64,000 nt of DNA from Acidiflorens sp963841945 (GTDB taxonomy: Bacteria; Acidobacteriota; Terriglobia; Terriglobales; Acidobacteriaceae): positions 62,001 through 126,000 of the forward strand of contig CAWJFC010000029.1 of the NCBI GenBank assembly GCA_963841945.1, read 5' to 3'. The notes below the pieces were generated by a model that was not told where the DNA came from, did no database searches, and was given only the letters and a program-made list of their open reading frames with translations. The translations under genes were made by a program, and so were the position numbers. Shown here one piece after another: positions 42,828-50,365 of the stretch; within the stretch, counting starts at the first letter, position 1, and every line of letters starts with the position of its first letter.

Positions 42828-43841
42828 CTATCTTGCGGCCATATCCGCAAACGAAAACGCGATCGACACGTTCGGATACTCCTCGCCGGCGACTTCCACG
42901 TAGGGATAGACGAAATAGTTGAGCGGCGGTCCGTCCTGCGCTGGCGTGAGCTTCAGGTCGCGGCCTTGGGTCAACTGAAAACGGTTCGCGTCGTGCGCGC
43001 CGAAGAAATAATCGTGTTTCTCCTGATGTTTCCACGCTTCGGAGATGTCGACGGGAATCCATCCAATGGAGGCAATGTAGAACTCGGCCCAGCAATGGTA
43101 GCCGGGGATCTCGGCTGAGGTCTTGTCGTCCGGAAGAGGGAAGCCGATCTGGAAATGTGCGGGAATCTTCTGGGAGCGGGCCATCGAGATGAAAACGGAG
43201 TGAAAGTCGGTGCAGTTGCCGTGCTTTGAGTCGCACGCCCAGAGAGTATCGCCGTGTCCCCAACCGGTACCGGACTTGTCATACTTCATGGTGCGGAAAA
43301 CGTAGTCGTAGATATCCCGGGCTTTTTCAAGCTGGGTGGTCGCGCCTCTAGTTTTCTCGACCGCCAGGTCGGCGGGGATGCCGGTGATGGGCACGAGACG
43401 ATCCGGCTCAAGATCGCGTGCCAGTTCGAGCTTCGGCGAAGAACGGCGGGGAAGGAGGCCGGGCGCGGGTTTGCCATCGACCAGAACGACGTGCTCGCGG
43501 CGCACGACGGTGTAGTCCACTGAGAACTTGTATTCCTCTTTGTCCGCTTTCGCGGCTTCCGCATAGAGAACTTCGTTTCCGTATTGCGATTGCTGGAACT
43601 GCTTAAGGGCGAGATCACCGGATTTCGCGGTGACCTTCACGTCCTGAAATTGATCGGAGTGCGCCAATGGAATCCAGACGCGAACTCGCTCGCCGGGCGT
43701 GACGTTTTTCACAGTAAAGGCGTAATGAAAAGTGAAGTGTCGGGGGTGCTGTTCGGAGCCGGTCTGCGCCGCAGCGAATCGCGGAAACGAGAGCGTGGTC
43801 ATCAAGGCCGCAACGGCAATGCAGGAATGGCGACGCCGCAT
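42828..43841 (-). CDS. Secreted transglutaminase-like protein
   Basis: 337 residues from ATG 43841 with AAGGA upstream and a signal peptide (CIAVAALMTTLSFPRFAAA). Transglutaminase-like core with catalytic triad: Cys in CDSKHGNCTDFHSVFISM, His in EIPGYHCWAEFYIASIGW, Asp in IPVDISEAW. Preceded by a beta-rich domain (RVRVWIPLAHSDQFQDVKVT), a pattern of bacterial transglutaminase/protease-like proteins. Likely hydrolytic rather than crosslinking, by family knowledge. The substrate is unknown. Confidence 0.88.
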   Translation of the reverse strand: MRRRHSCIAVAALMTTLSFPRFAAAQTGSEQHPRHFTFHYAFTVKNVTPGERVRVWIPLAHSDQFQDVKVTAKSGDLALKQFQQSQYGNEVLYAEAAKADKEEYKFSVDYTVVRREHVVLVDGKPAPGLLPRRSSPKLELARDLEPDRLVPITGIPADLAVEKTRGATTQLEKARDIYDYVFRTMKYDKSGTGWGHGDTLWACDSKHGNCTDFHSVFISMARSQKIPAHFQIGFPLPDDKTSAEIPGYHCWAEFYIASIGWIPVDISEAWKHQEKHDYFFGAHDANRFQLTQGRDLKLTPAQDGPPLNYFVYPYVEVAGEEYPNVSIAFSFADMAAR

Positions 43842-44132
43842 GGCAGGATCCTTTCGAGTCAGCGGGAACGACTGACGGATGTTTTGAGGGAACTGCCCAC
43901 ACAAGTGGGAGCAGCCGAGGACCGCATGGTTTTGGCAGTGTGCACGGCGAAGTGAGGAGATGTCAAATGGGCCGCAAAGGCGCGAGCGGTGATCGGAAGA
44001 ATTTGCTCTGTTGCTCGCATGGATGCGACGCTCGAAGGAGAGAATATGGGTGCAAGGCTCAATATATGTAACGTCCGATAACAGGTATTATGTAAATAAC
44101 GAAGCCAGCGTGCCCACGCGAACCGCGCTGGC

Positions 44133-44438
44133 TCACGGATGCAGAATCGCCGTCAAATCTGCTCGAAATCGATTCAGCGCATCTAGCCTTTCAGCTGTCG
44201 CTTCGATGATCTCGGATTTTGCCTGGAACACTTTCTTGCCTTCAACTTCTGTCAGAACGCCCAGCACTTCGCCCATGCGCCAGCCGGGCGTGCCGAGCAT
44301 TTGAAATCCGTCGACGCCTGGGACGAGCAAGGCTACGCAGTTGTCGCGAATTGCTCCCACGCACTTCGGATAACGGTCAAAGGTTTGCAGTTCAAACCCT
44401 GCGAGATAGATCCGTTGAAGCTGCTCGGCGGGATCCAT
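44133..44438 (-). CDS. Conserved hypothetical protein
   Basis: 101 residues. EQLQRIYLAGFELQTFDRYP, KCVGAIRDNCVALLVPGVDG, QMLGTPGWRMGEVLGVLTEV. One alpha/beta domain, no catalytic motif seen. It starts in the stop of the DUF151 gene (TAATG), which suggests a functional tie such as a partner or regulator of the bifunctional nuclease-like protein. I do not recognise the family. Confidence 0.7.
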   Translation of the reverse strand: MDPAEQLQRIYLAGFELQTFDRYPKCVGAIRDNCVALLVPGVDGFQMLGTPGWRMGEVLGVLTEVEGKKVFQAKSEIIEATAERLDALNRFRADLTAILHP

Positions 44439-44923
44439 TACATTTTGTACTTGCCGAGGTCGTCGTCGCCGAGGCCTTCAAGCCACTTGCGCAGTTCGTC
44501 GCTGGAGACCTTGTCCGCAGGGTTCGCGGCTTGCTTGGAGTGCTTGAGAACCTCCTCCTCGACAAAGATCGGGCAATCCATACGCAGGGCAAGGGCCAGC
44601 GCATCGGAGGGACGGGAATCGACGCTCACGATGTGGCCTTCCCTTTCCAGCCAGATCACCGCGTAGAACGTGTCCTCTTTGAGTTCCGTCACCACAACTT
44701 TGTGAACGAGCGTGTCGAGCCCGGTGAGAACGTTCTTTATAAGGTCGTGCGTCATGGGACGCGGCGTGTTGATTTTTTCGATCTCCAGAGCGATGGCATT
44801 GGCTTCGTAGACGCCCACCCAGATGGGCAACACAGTGTCGCTGCCAACATCTTTGAGAAGGACGATCGGCATGTTCGATACCGGATCCATCATCAGCCCG
44901 CGAATTTTCATCTCTACTTCCAT
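44438..44923 (-). CDS. Bifunctional nuclease (DUF151) domain protein
   Basis: 161 residues. VEMKIRGLMMDPVSNMPIVL, VLPIWVGVYEANAIALEIEK, RPMTHDLIKNVLTGL and SVDSRPSDALALALRMDCPI are the hallmark motifs of the BFN domain. Related proteins in plants are reported as dual RNase/DNase; bacterial role uncertain. C-terminal tail of ~30 residues (SDELRKWLEGLGDDDLGKYK) is acidic. Confidence 0.9.
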   Translation of the reverse strand: MEVEMKIRGLMMDPVSNMPIVLLKDVGSDTVLPIWVGVYEANAIALEIEKINTPRPMTHDLIKNVLTGLDTLVHKVVVTELKEDTFYAVIWLEREGHIVSVDSRPSDALALALRMDCPIFVEEEVLKHSKQAANPADKVSSDELRKWLEGLGDDDLGKYKM

Positions 44924-45002
44924 GGCGACCTCAGAAAATCATTGAGACCTTGAATCATCCATGCATTGAATCAACGCGTCAACTCGTTCGATGCCCGTTG
45001 GT

Positions 45003-46343
45003 TCAATTCGACATCACTCCCGCCAGACTATTCGGGAAGCTGGCAGTCACCAGAACGTTCACATAGCTGCCCGTCTTAAGCTCGACGCCATTAGGAGCGG
45101 TGAAATTCAACACTTTAATCTGTGACGTGCGGCCGACCCACTGTCCACGAGCCGCGTTCTTCCCTTCAACCATCACTTCAACAATCTGCCCGAGGTGGCG
45201 CTGGTTACGATGGGTCGAAACCTGACGCTGTTTCTCGTTCACCACCGCCAACCGGCGCGCCTTTTCTGCGTCGGGAATTGCGTCGTCAAGCCGCAGAGCC
45301 GGTGTGTTGGGGCGTGGCGAATACTTAAAGGTGAACGCGCTGTCATAGCCGACTGCTTCGAGCAGAGAAAGTGTGTCGTCCAGGTCGCGCTCGGTTTCGC
45401 CCGGAAAGCCGACGATGATGTCGGTAGTAATTGAGACATCGCGCTTCATGGCGCGAATCCAGGCGATCCGCTCCAGATATTCGTCGCGCGTATAGAGGCG
45501 TTGCATCGCATCCAGAACATGCGTAGAACCGCTCTGCACGGGGAGATGAACATGGTCGCAGAGCGTGGGCGTGGCGTCGATGACGTCGACGATGTCGCGG
45601 CCGAAGTCGCGCGGATGAGAGGTAGTGAAGCGCACGCGGCGGATACCAGCGACCTCACCGACCGCAGCCAGGAGCTCTGCAAAACTCTTTTTTCCACTGG
45701 GATCGCGGTAAGAATTCACGTTTTGCCCGAGGAGTTGAATCTCCGTATAGCCCAGGTCGACAAGCTGGCGCGCCTCTGTTAAGACCGAGTCCGACGTCCG
45801 GCTGCGCTCTTTACCGCGCGTGTAGGGAACGACGCAGTAGGCGCAGAATTTGTCGCAGCCCTCGATGATGGTGATGTAGCCGCGGTGCGGGTTGGTGCGG
45901 GCGGTGTACTCGGTCTCGAAGCAGTGGTCGGTCTGGCGGTCGTCGAGGCCGGTGACCCTCTTCCCCTCCCCGGTTTGGGCGTTTTCGATTTGAAACAACA
46001 TTTCAGGAAGATTGCGGTAGGACGCCGAGCCGCAGACGAGGTCGACGTGAGGCGCCTTTTCAAAAATCCTGTCGCCCTCCTGCTGCGCTACGCAGCCGAG
46101 CACGCCAAATTTTTTGCCCTGCTTGCGAAGCTTCTTATAGTCGTTCAGCCGATTGAAAACCTTCTGCTCGGCCTTGTCGCGGATGGAGCAGGTGTTGTAC
46201 AGAACCAGGCCGGCTTCGTCGACACTCTCCACCTGGCGATACCCTTGCTGCACGAGCGTGCCGATCACCTTTTCGGAATCGTGCACATTCATCTGGCAGC
46301 CAAAGGTTTCGAGATAAAAAGTCTTATCAGCAGACCCCGACAT
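45003..46343 (-). CDS. miaB: tRNA-2-methylthio-N6-dimethylallyladenosine synthase MiaB
   Basis: 446 residues from ATG 46343; the open frame upstream has no similarity. N-terminal UPF0004 domain with YLETFGCQMNVHDSEKVIGT, LVLYNTCSIRDKAEQKVF, FGVLGCVAQQEGDRI; radical-SAM CxxxCxxC in GYITIIEGCDKFCAYCVVPY; then VGFPGETERDLDDTLSL; a C-terminal TRAM domain (LGQIVEVMVEGKNAARGQWV). Adds methylthio to i6A37 of tRNAs. Divergent from the DoxX-like gene. Confidence 0.95.
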   Translation of the reverse strand: MSGSADKTFYLETFGCQMNVHDSEKVIGTLVQQGYRQVESVDEAGLVLYNTCSIRDKAEQKVFNRLNDYKKLRKQGKKFGVLGCVAQQEGDRIFEKAPHVDLVCGSASYRNLPEMLFQIENAQTGEGKRVTGLDDRQTDHCFETEYTARTNPHRGYITIIEGCDKFCAYCVVPYTRGKERSRTSDSVLTEARQLVDLGYTEIQLLGQNVNSYRDPSGKKSFAELLAAVGEVAGIRRVRFTTSHPRDFGRDIVDVIDATPTLCDHVHLPVQSGSTHVLDAMQRLYTRDEYLERIAWIRAMKRDVSITTDIIVGFPGETERDLDDTLSLLEAVGYDSAFTFKYSPRPNTPALRLDDAIPDAEKARRLAVVNEKQRQVSTHRNQRHLGQIVEVMVEGKNAARGQWVGRTSQIKVLNFTAPNGVELKTGSYVNVLVTASFPNSLAGVMSN

Positions 46344-46481
46344 TGCTTCAGTATAAACCAGCAAATGCGGGGCCGATGCGGGGCCTGAATCCGACGATCT
46401 CAAATTGGCCTTCATTTTTGCGTCCGCCGGGAGTCCGACTCGGGGCTGCGCTGTTGTACACTTCCACGATTCAGAGGTCTC

Positions 46482-47804
46482 ATGAGCGCTCAAGTTGTCA
46501 CGGTTGAACTCCCGCAGACACCCGTTCCCCAGTGGTGCGCAACGCAGCGTGTCGCGTTCCGATTCTGCTTTCTCTACTTCGGGCTGTATTGCTTTTACAC
46601 GCAAATCATCACCGCGCTGATTTCAATTCCGAACATGGAGATCGGTGATCCATCGGCTCATTGGCCGATGCGGCAGATCGTTTGTTGGATCGCCTCACAC
46701 GTCTTTCATGCGAAGTTGCCGCTGGTGTATACGGGAAGCGGAAGCGGCGATAAGACCTTCGATTGGGTGCTGACGTTTTTCCTGCTGATTTTCTCCGTGG
46801 TGGCAACAGTTCTCTGGTCGGCTCTCGATCGGCGCCGGAAAAACTATGTGACCCTTTACAAGTGGTTCCGGCTTTTTCTGCGGTTCGCGCTGGCCTCACA
46901 GCTCATTGGGTATGGGCTCGACAAGGTTGTTCCGTTGCAGATGCCGTTTCCCTACCTGCCCAAATTGCTGGAACCCTTCGGCAATTTTTCGCCCATGGGA
47001 GTTTTGTGGTCTTCGGTGGGCGCATCGCCGGCTTTCGAGATCTATGTCGGTTCGGCGGAGCTGCTGGCCGGCATTTTTCTGATTTTCCCTCGCACGACGA
47101 TGCTTGGCGCGCTCATTGCGCTTTGCGACATGACTCACGTCTTCATGTTGAACATGACCTACGACGTGCCCGTCAAACTCTTTTCGTTTCATCTGCTGCT
47201 TATGGCTCTGTTCTTGCTTGCACCGGATCTACGACGGTTGTTTGACTTCCTGTTGCGGAATCATGCGGTCGCGCCTTCCGCGCACCCTGTGCTCTTTCGA
47301 TCGCGCCGGGCGAATCGCATCGCGTTCTGGCTCCAGGTGGCATTTGGATTGTGGATGATCGGCAGCACCATCTATGGAGCGCGCGACGCGTGGCACACCT
47401 ATGGTGGTGCACGCCCCAAATCCGCGCTCTATGGCATATGGAACATTGACGAGCTTTCGATTGATGGCCAGACCCGCTCGCCACTGCTGACTGATTACGA
47501 CCGCTATCGGCGTGCCATCTTCGATTTTCCGGAGCGCATGTGGTTCCAGCGCATGGACGACACGCTGCTCTCGCTTGGCGCCACGATGGATGCAAAAACC
47601 CAGAGCGTCGCGCTCACGAAAACCAGCGACAAAAACTGGAAAGGCAACTTCGCTTACCAGCGTCCTGCGCCCGACAAACTTATCCTCGATGGCGAGATGG
47701 GCGGGCACAAAATGCACATGGAAATGCAACTCGTGGACCGCAACAAGTTTCTGCTCGTCAATCGCGGCTTCCACTGGGTGCAGGAGTATCCATTTAACCG
47801 CTGA
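46482..47804 (+). CDS. DoxX-like membrane protein with C-terminal soluble domain
   Basis: 440 residues. N-terminal half holds about six transmembrane segments (FCFLYFGLYCFYTQIITALI, FDWVLTFFLLIFSVVATVLW, FEIYVGSAELLAGIFLIFPR, LLLMALFLLAPDLRRL), with ASQLIGYGLDKVVPLQMPFP like DoxX proteins. The C-terminal third is a soluble beta-rich domain (GIWNIDELSIDGQTRSPLLT ... GEMGGHKMHMEMQLVDRNKF). Function unknown; some DoxX-like proteins act in redox protection. Followed by a REP-like hairpin. Confidence 0.75.
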   Translation: MSAQVVTVELPQTPVPQWCATQRVAFRFCFLYFGLYCFYTQIITALISIPNMEIGDPSAHWPMRQIVCWIASHVFHAKLPLVYTGSGSGDKTFDWVLTFFLLIFSVVATVLWSALDRRRKNYVTLYKWFRLFLRFALASQLIGYGLDKVVPLQMPFPYLPKLLEPFGNFSPMGVLWSSVGASPAFEIYVGSAELLAGIFLIFPRTTMLGALIALCDMTHVFMLNMTYDVPVKLFSFHLLLMALFLLAPDLRRLFDFLLRNHAVAPSAHPVLFRSRRANRIAFWLQVAFGLWMIGSTIYGARDAWHTYGGARPKSALYGIWNIDELSIDGQTRSPLLTDYDRYRRAIFDFPERMWFQRMDDTLLSLGATMDAKTQSVALTKTSDKNWKGNFAYQRPAPDKLILDGEMGGHKMHMEMQLVDRNKFLLVNRGFHWVQEYPFNR

Positions 47805-47823
47805 CGATCAATTACAACGAGAG

Positions 47824-47847
47824 CGGGCGGGACTTGAGCCCCGCCCG
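47824..47847. repeat. REP-like palindrome GGGCGGGACTTGAGCCCCGCCC
   Basis: CGGGCGGG (47824-47831), loop ACTTGAGC, CCCGCCCG (47840-47847), perfect 8-bp stem. It lies between convergent genes and may end transcription of both; no T-run. A related hairpin with loop ACTTGCGGC is at 49282-49304. Confidence 0.6.
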
Positions 47848-47885
47848 AAATCTGAACAGATCGAAACGTCACGGCAAACGCCGAG

Positions 47886-48416
47886 TTATTTTGACTCCGC
47901 CGGCCTGAGGTCGATGGTCTCGTCACGCTCCACATAGGCCTGCATCCAGCCGAGAACGCGCTTCCAGCCTTCAGCATGATTCTTGGCCGCTTCCGGTGCT
48001 CCGCCAAATCCGGTCTGGCGAATCTTGAGCATTGTGCCCGTGCCCGCGCGCTTCGGACCACTCGGATGCAAACCATGCACGTCGGTCGGTTCGAGTTCCC
48101 AACGCACCACGGTCTCAAGTTTGCCGCTCCAACTCGCGATCCAGGTATGCACAAGCAGGCGGGGCGGATCGACCTCGAGATACTCGCCCTCCACGCGGAA
48201 GGAGCTTCCATCGGCGCTCACACCGATGCTCGACCACTTCCCTCCCGGCCGCACATCGGCCTTCCATTCGGTGATGCGATACATGCCTTGCTGGCCCCAC
48301 CAGCGCGGGACCTGCGCGGGATCGGTGATCGCCTCGAAGACCCGTGCCGGCGGCGCAGCTATGAATACTTCCCCTAAAACTTCGTCCAGTGCGGGGGTGG
48401 TTGCGACGGTTGCCAT
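47886..48416 (-). CDS. SRPBCC (AHSA1-like) family protein
   Basis: 176 residues. VFIAAPPARVFEAITDPAQV and RWWGQQGMYRITEWKADVRP, then FRVEGEYLEVDPPRLLVHTW and NHAEGWKRVLGWMQAYVERD are those of Aha1/START-like SRPBCC proteins. It is the last gene of the ArsR-led operon, and a paralog of the next gene, with an inserted loop (DVHGLHPSGPKRAGTGTM). Binds a hydrophobic ligand; target unknown. Confidence 0.88.
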   Translation of the reverse strand: MATVATTPALDEVLGEVFIAAPPARVFEAITDPAQVPRWWGQQGMYRITEWKADVRPGGKWSSIGVSADGSSFRVEGEYLEVDPPRLLVHTWIASWSGKLETVVRWELEPTDVHGLHPSGPKRAGTGTMLKIRQTGFGGAPEAAKNHAEGWKRVLGWMQAYVERDETIDLRPAESK

Positions 48417-48469
48417 GAGGTTATCCTTTCGTCGTTGTTAAGAACATTTGGTTAAAGGTATTTGCGCGC

Positions 48470-48955
48470 CTAAGCACGTTCCGTAAATTCCTTGAGTTTT
48501 TGCATCACACCCGGCCAGCCGCCACGATAATCTTCGCGAGCCGCAGTTTCATTGGCGAGTGCGCTGTGCGTGACCTTGACACACGTGCCGTTTGCGATCG
48601 GCGTGAGTTCCCAGCGCACAACGGTCTTGCGTTGCTTGTCGATATGCCAGTTGGCGATCCAGGTGTAGACCAGCAATCGCGGCGGATCGAATTCAAGGAT
48701 TTCGCCGTGACATTCAAACTTGTCGATCCCGTTGGAAGAGATGTCGCTTTTCACACTCGTGTAGCCGTACGAACCGCCCTTGCGCGCATCCATCTCCCAC
48801 ACCTTTACGGGACAGCTCCCACCGGCGAACCACTGCGCGAGCTGACGGGAGTCGGTGAGAGCCTCGAATACGCGACTGGGCGGTGCAGACACGTCGATCT
48901 CGGTGACGACCGCATCCTGATCTGCCGTGATGATCGCGATTGGCTTTGCTGTCAT
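48470..48955 (-). CDS. SRPBCC (AHSA1-like) family protein
   Basis: 161 residues. TEIDVSAPPSRVFEALTDSR, FAGGSCPVKVWEMDARKGGS, FECHGEILEFDPPRLLVYTW, YRGGWPGVMQKLKEFTERA. Paralog of the downstream gene. Starts 4 bp inside the end of the upstream 101-residue gene (ATGA). In many bacteria an ArsR repressor pairs with SRPBCC genes of this sort, as here. Confidence 0.9.
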   Translation of the reverse strand: MTAKPIAIITADQDAVVTEIDVSAPPSRVFEALTDSRQLAQWFAGGSCPVKVWEMDARKGGSYGYTSVKSDISSNGIDKFECHGEILEFDPPRLLVYTWIANWHIDKQRKTVVRWELTPIANGTCVKVTHSALANETAAREDYRGGWPGVMQKLKEFTERA

Positions 48956-49257
48956 TTTGCTTGCCCAATGAGATTCTTTGTTGTGCCGCCATAGCCGCCG
49001 GCATCTTCCACGAAGTGATACTCGCCATCGATCACGCCTGATGCCTCGGCGGCCTTCGCCGCATCCGGGGCGCTGATGAAGGCGCGCGCCTTCTCCATGT
49101 TGGCGACTTCAAACATGAAGAAGACGTTCGTTCCATTTTCGACCATGAGCCGGACGAGATTCAGACCGGCGTTTCGGTGATCGTGCTCATGCGAAGAGAA
49201 AACGGCTCTCCAGCGCGAGAAATCCAGGACGCGATTACGACAGAGCATGTAGGTCAT
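48952..49257 (-). CDS. Small dimeric alpha-beta barrel-like protein
   Basis: 101 residues. MLCRNRVLDFSRWRAVFSSH, AGLNLVRLMVENGTNVFFMF, ANMEKARAFISAPDAAKAAE: the pattern of ferredoxin-like DABB/cyclase-type proteins. Overlaps the following SRPBCC gene, suggesting tight coupling. Function unknown; often a ligand-binding or monooxygenase-like fold. Confidence 0.7.
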   Translation of the reverse strand: MTYMLCRNRVLDFSRWRAVFSSHEHDHRNAGLNLVRLMVENGTNVFFMFEVANMEKARAFISAPDAAKAAEASGVIDGEYHFVEDAGGYGGTTKNLIGQAK

Positions 49258-49281
49258 GACGCCGCTCCAGAAGAATGGAGG

Positions 49282-49304
49282 GCGGGCGACTTGCGGCCGC
49301 CCGC
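49282..49304. repeat. REP-like palindrome, second copy
   Basis: GCGGGCG (49282-49288), loop ACTTGCGGC, CGCCCGC (49298-49304). It resembles the element at 47824 in stem and ACTTG loop. It sits between two genes of the same operon. Confidence 0.55.
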
Positions 49305-49327
49305 ACCAGTTCCCTGCTATTTGCGTT

Positions 49328-49825
49328 CTACTTTCGCTCCAAAGTGAAAACTTCTCTTAGTTCCTTGCCGTGATCGAGGAACACCCATTCTTCAGTGTGA
49401 TGATTGGCGTCCGGCTGCGAGAAGGTGACGTGCTGCATATGTCCGGAACCCGGGCCGATGTTGGTGCCATCAAAGAACTCAAAACTGACCGACTTCCCGT
49501 CAGCCGCCACGACCTTCATCCGCGGTTGATTCCCTGCCCCGCAATAGTGCGTCATGATCAGGCGATCGCCATCCATATGGAACATGGTGATCATGTTCTC
49601 CGGGCCGTGGCCGTGAATCTCGCTCATGAGGGCCGAGCCACCCGCCGTCATCCGGAAACTAACTTCAATCGGCTGCCCCTGGGAGCCTTTTCCAGTCCAG
49701 TTCCCTTCCAGCGCGGCCAGTTGGTGGAAGGATTTCTCGGCCTCGGTTTCGGCCAGCACAACACTGGCACTCAGCATTGCGATCACAACCGCAGCGGCTA
49801 CAACCATCGTACGAAGCACTTTCAT
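49328..49825 (-). CDS. Secreted DUF1579-like protein
   Basis: 165 residues with signal peptide (MVVAAAVVIAMLSASVVLAE). FHQLAALEGNWTGKGSQGQP, MTAGGSALMSEIHGHGPENM, MFHMDGDRLIMTHYCGAGNQ and EEWVFLDHGKELREVFTLER look like a beta-barrel (lipocalin/DUF1579 style). GGAGGAT lies six bases upstream. Between arsR (15 bp) and the small DABB-like gene (70 bp). Confidence 0.75.
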   Translation of the reverse strand: MKVLRTMVVAAAVVIAMLSASVVLAETEAEKSFHQLAALEGNWTGKGSQGQPIEVSFRMTAGGSALMSEIHGHGPENMITMFHMDGDRLIMTHYCGAGNQPRMKVVAADGKSVSFEFFDGTNIGPGSGHMQHVTFSQPDANHHTEEWVFLDHGKELREVFTLERK

Positions 49826-49840
49826 AACATCCTCCTGAGT

Positions 49841-50230
49841 TTATTTGTTCTTGCCCGGGGTCTTGAGCGCAGGCGCGAGCGAACTGCTCTGCTCGCGAGC
49901 GTACTCCGTCTCTACAAAGTTTTTGAGGTTCGCCAGATTGATCTGCCAGAACTGCCGGTAGTGCTCAAGCCATGTGTCGACGGCTTTGAGCGGTTCGGGA
50001 TTGAGCTTGTAAAAACGATGGCGTCCGCTGCGATGCTCGACTACCAAGCGCGCCTTGCGCAGCTGGCGCAAGTGTTTGGAGATGGCAGGCCGCGAAACTG
50101 TGAACGATTCGGCGATGCGTCCAGCCGGTTGCGAGCCGGCGCGGAGCAAGTCAAGCACCGCGCGGCGTGTGGGATCGGCCAATGCGTGAAAAGTGGTCTC
50201 GGCCGAATATGTAACCGATCGGTTCCGCAT
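49841..50230 (-). CDS. ArsR-family transcriptional repressor
   Basis: 129 residues, a winged helix-turn-helix: FHALADPTRRAVLDLLRAGS, GRIAESFTVSRPAISKHLRQ, LRKARLVVEHRSGRHRFYKL. The C-terminal helix ends FWQINLANLKNFVETEYARE. No metal-binding Cys pair (no CVCDL), so probably not a metal sensor. It heads the operon with SRPBCC genes; an operator dyad overlaps its own promoter. It is therefore probably autoregulated. The mRNA may be leaderless. Confidence 0.9.
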   Translation of the reverse strand: MRNRSVTYSAETTFHALADPTRRAVLDLLRAGSQPAGRIAESFTVSRPAISKHLRQLRKARLVVEHRSGRHRFYKLNPEPLKAVDTWLEHYRQFWQINLANLKNFVETEYAREQSSSLAPALKTPGKNK

Positions 50231-50267
50231 AATGCGTAACTATAGGGTTACGCATTTACCTTGTCAA
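50231..50267 (-). promoter_or_regulatory. arsR-operon promoter with overlapping operator dyad
   Basis: Minus strand TTGACA (50267-50262), 17-base spacer, TATAGT (50244-50239), then eight bases to the ATG at 50230. A perfect dyad ATGCGTAAC (50232-50240), TATAGG, GTTACGCAT (50247-50255) covers the -10 and part of the spacer, as expected of an ArsR repressor site. The start point falls at or next to the ATG. Confidence 0.75.
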
Positions 50268-50346
50268 GGGGAAAGTTTGGCGAAAGTTGGGCTCGTTGCG
50301 GCGGTCTGCGGAGTTTCTCTTCTGCTACAGGGTGCTCAAGGCAAGT

Positions 50347-50365
50347 CGCGACGATTTACGTCGCG
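50347..50365. repeat. Hairpin at the end of the YpdA-like gene
   Basis: CGCGACG (50347-50353), loop ATTTA, CGTCGCG (50359-50365) spans the stop codon. No T-run follows on the minus strand. Confidence 0.35.
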
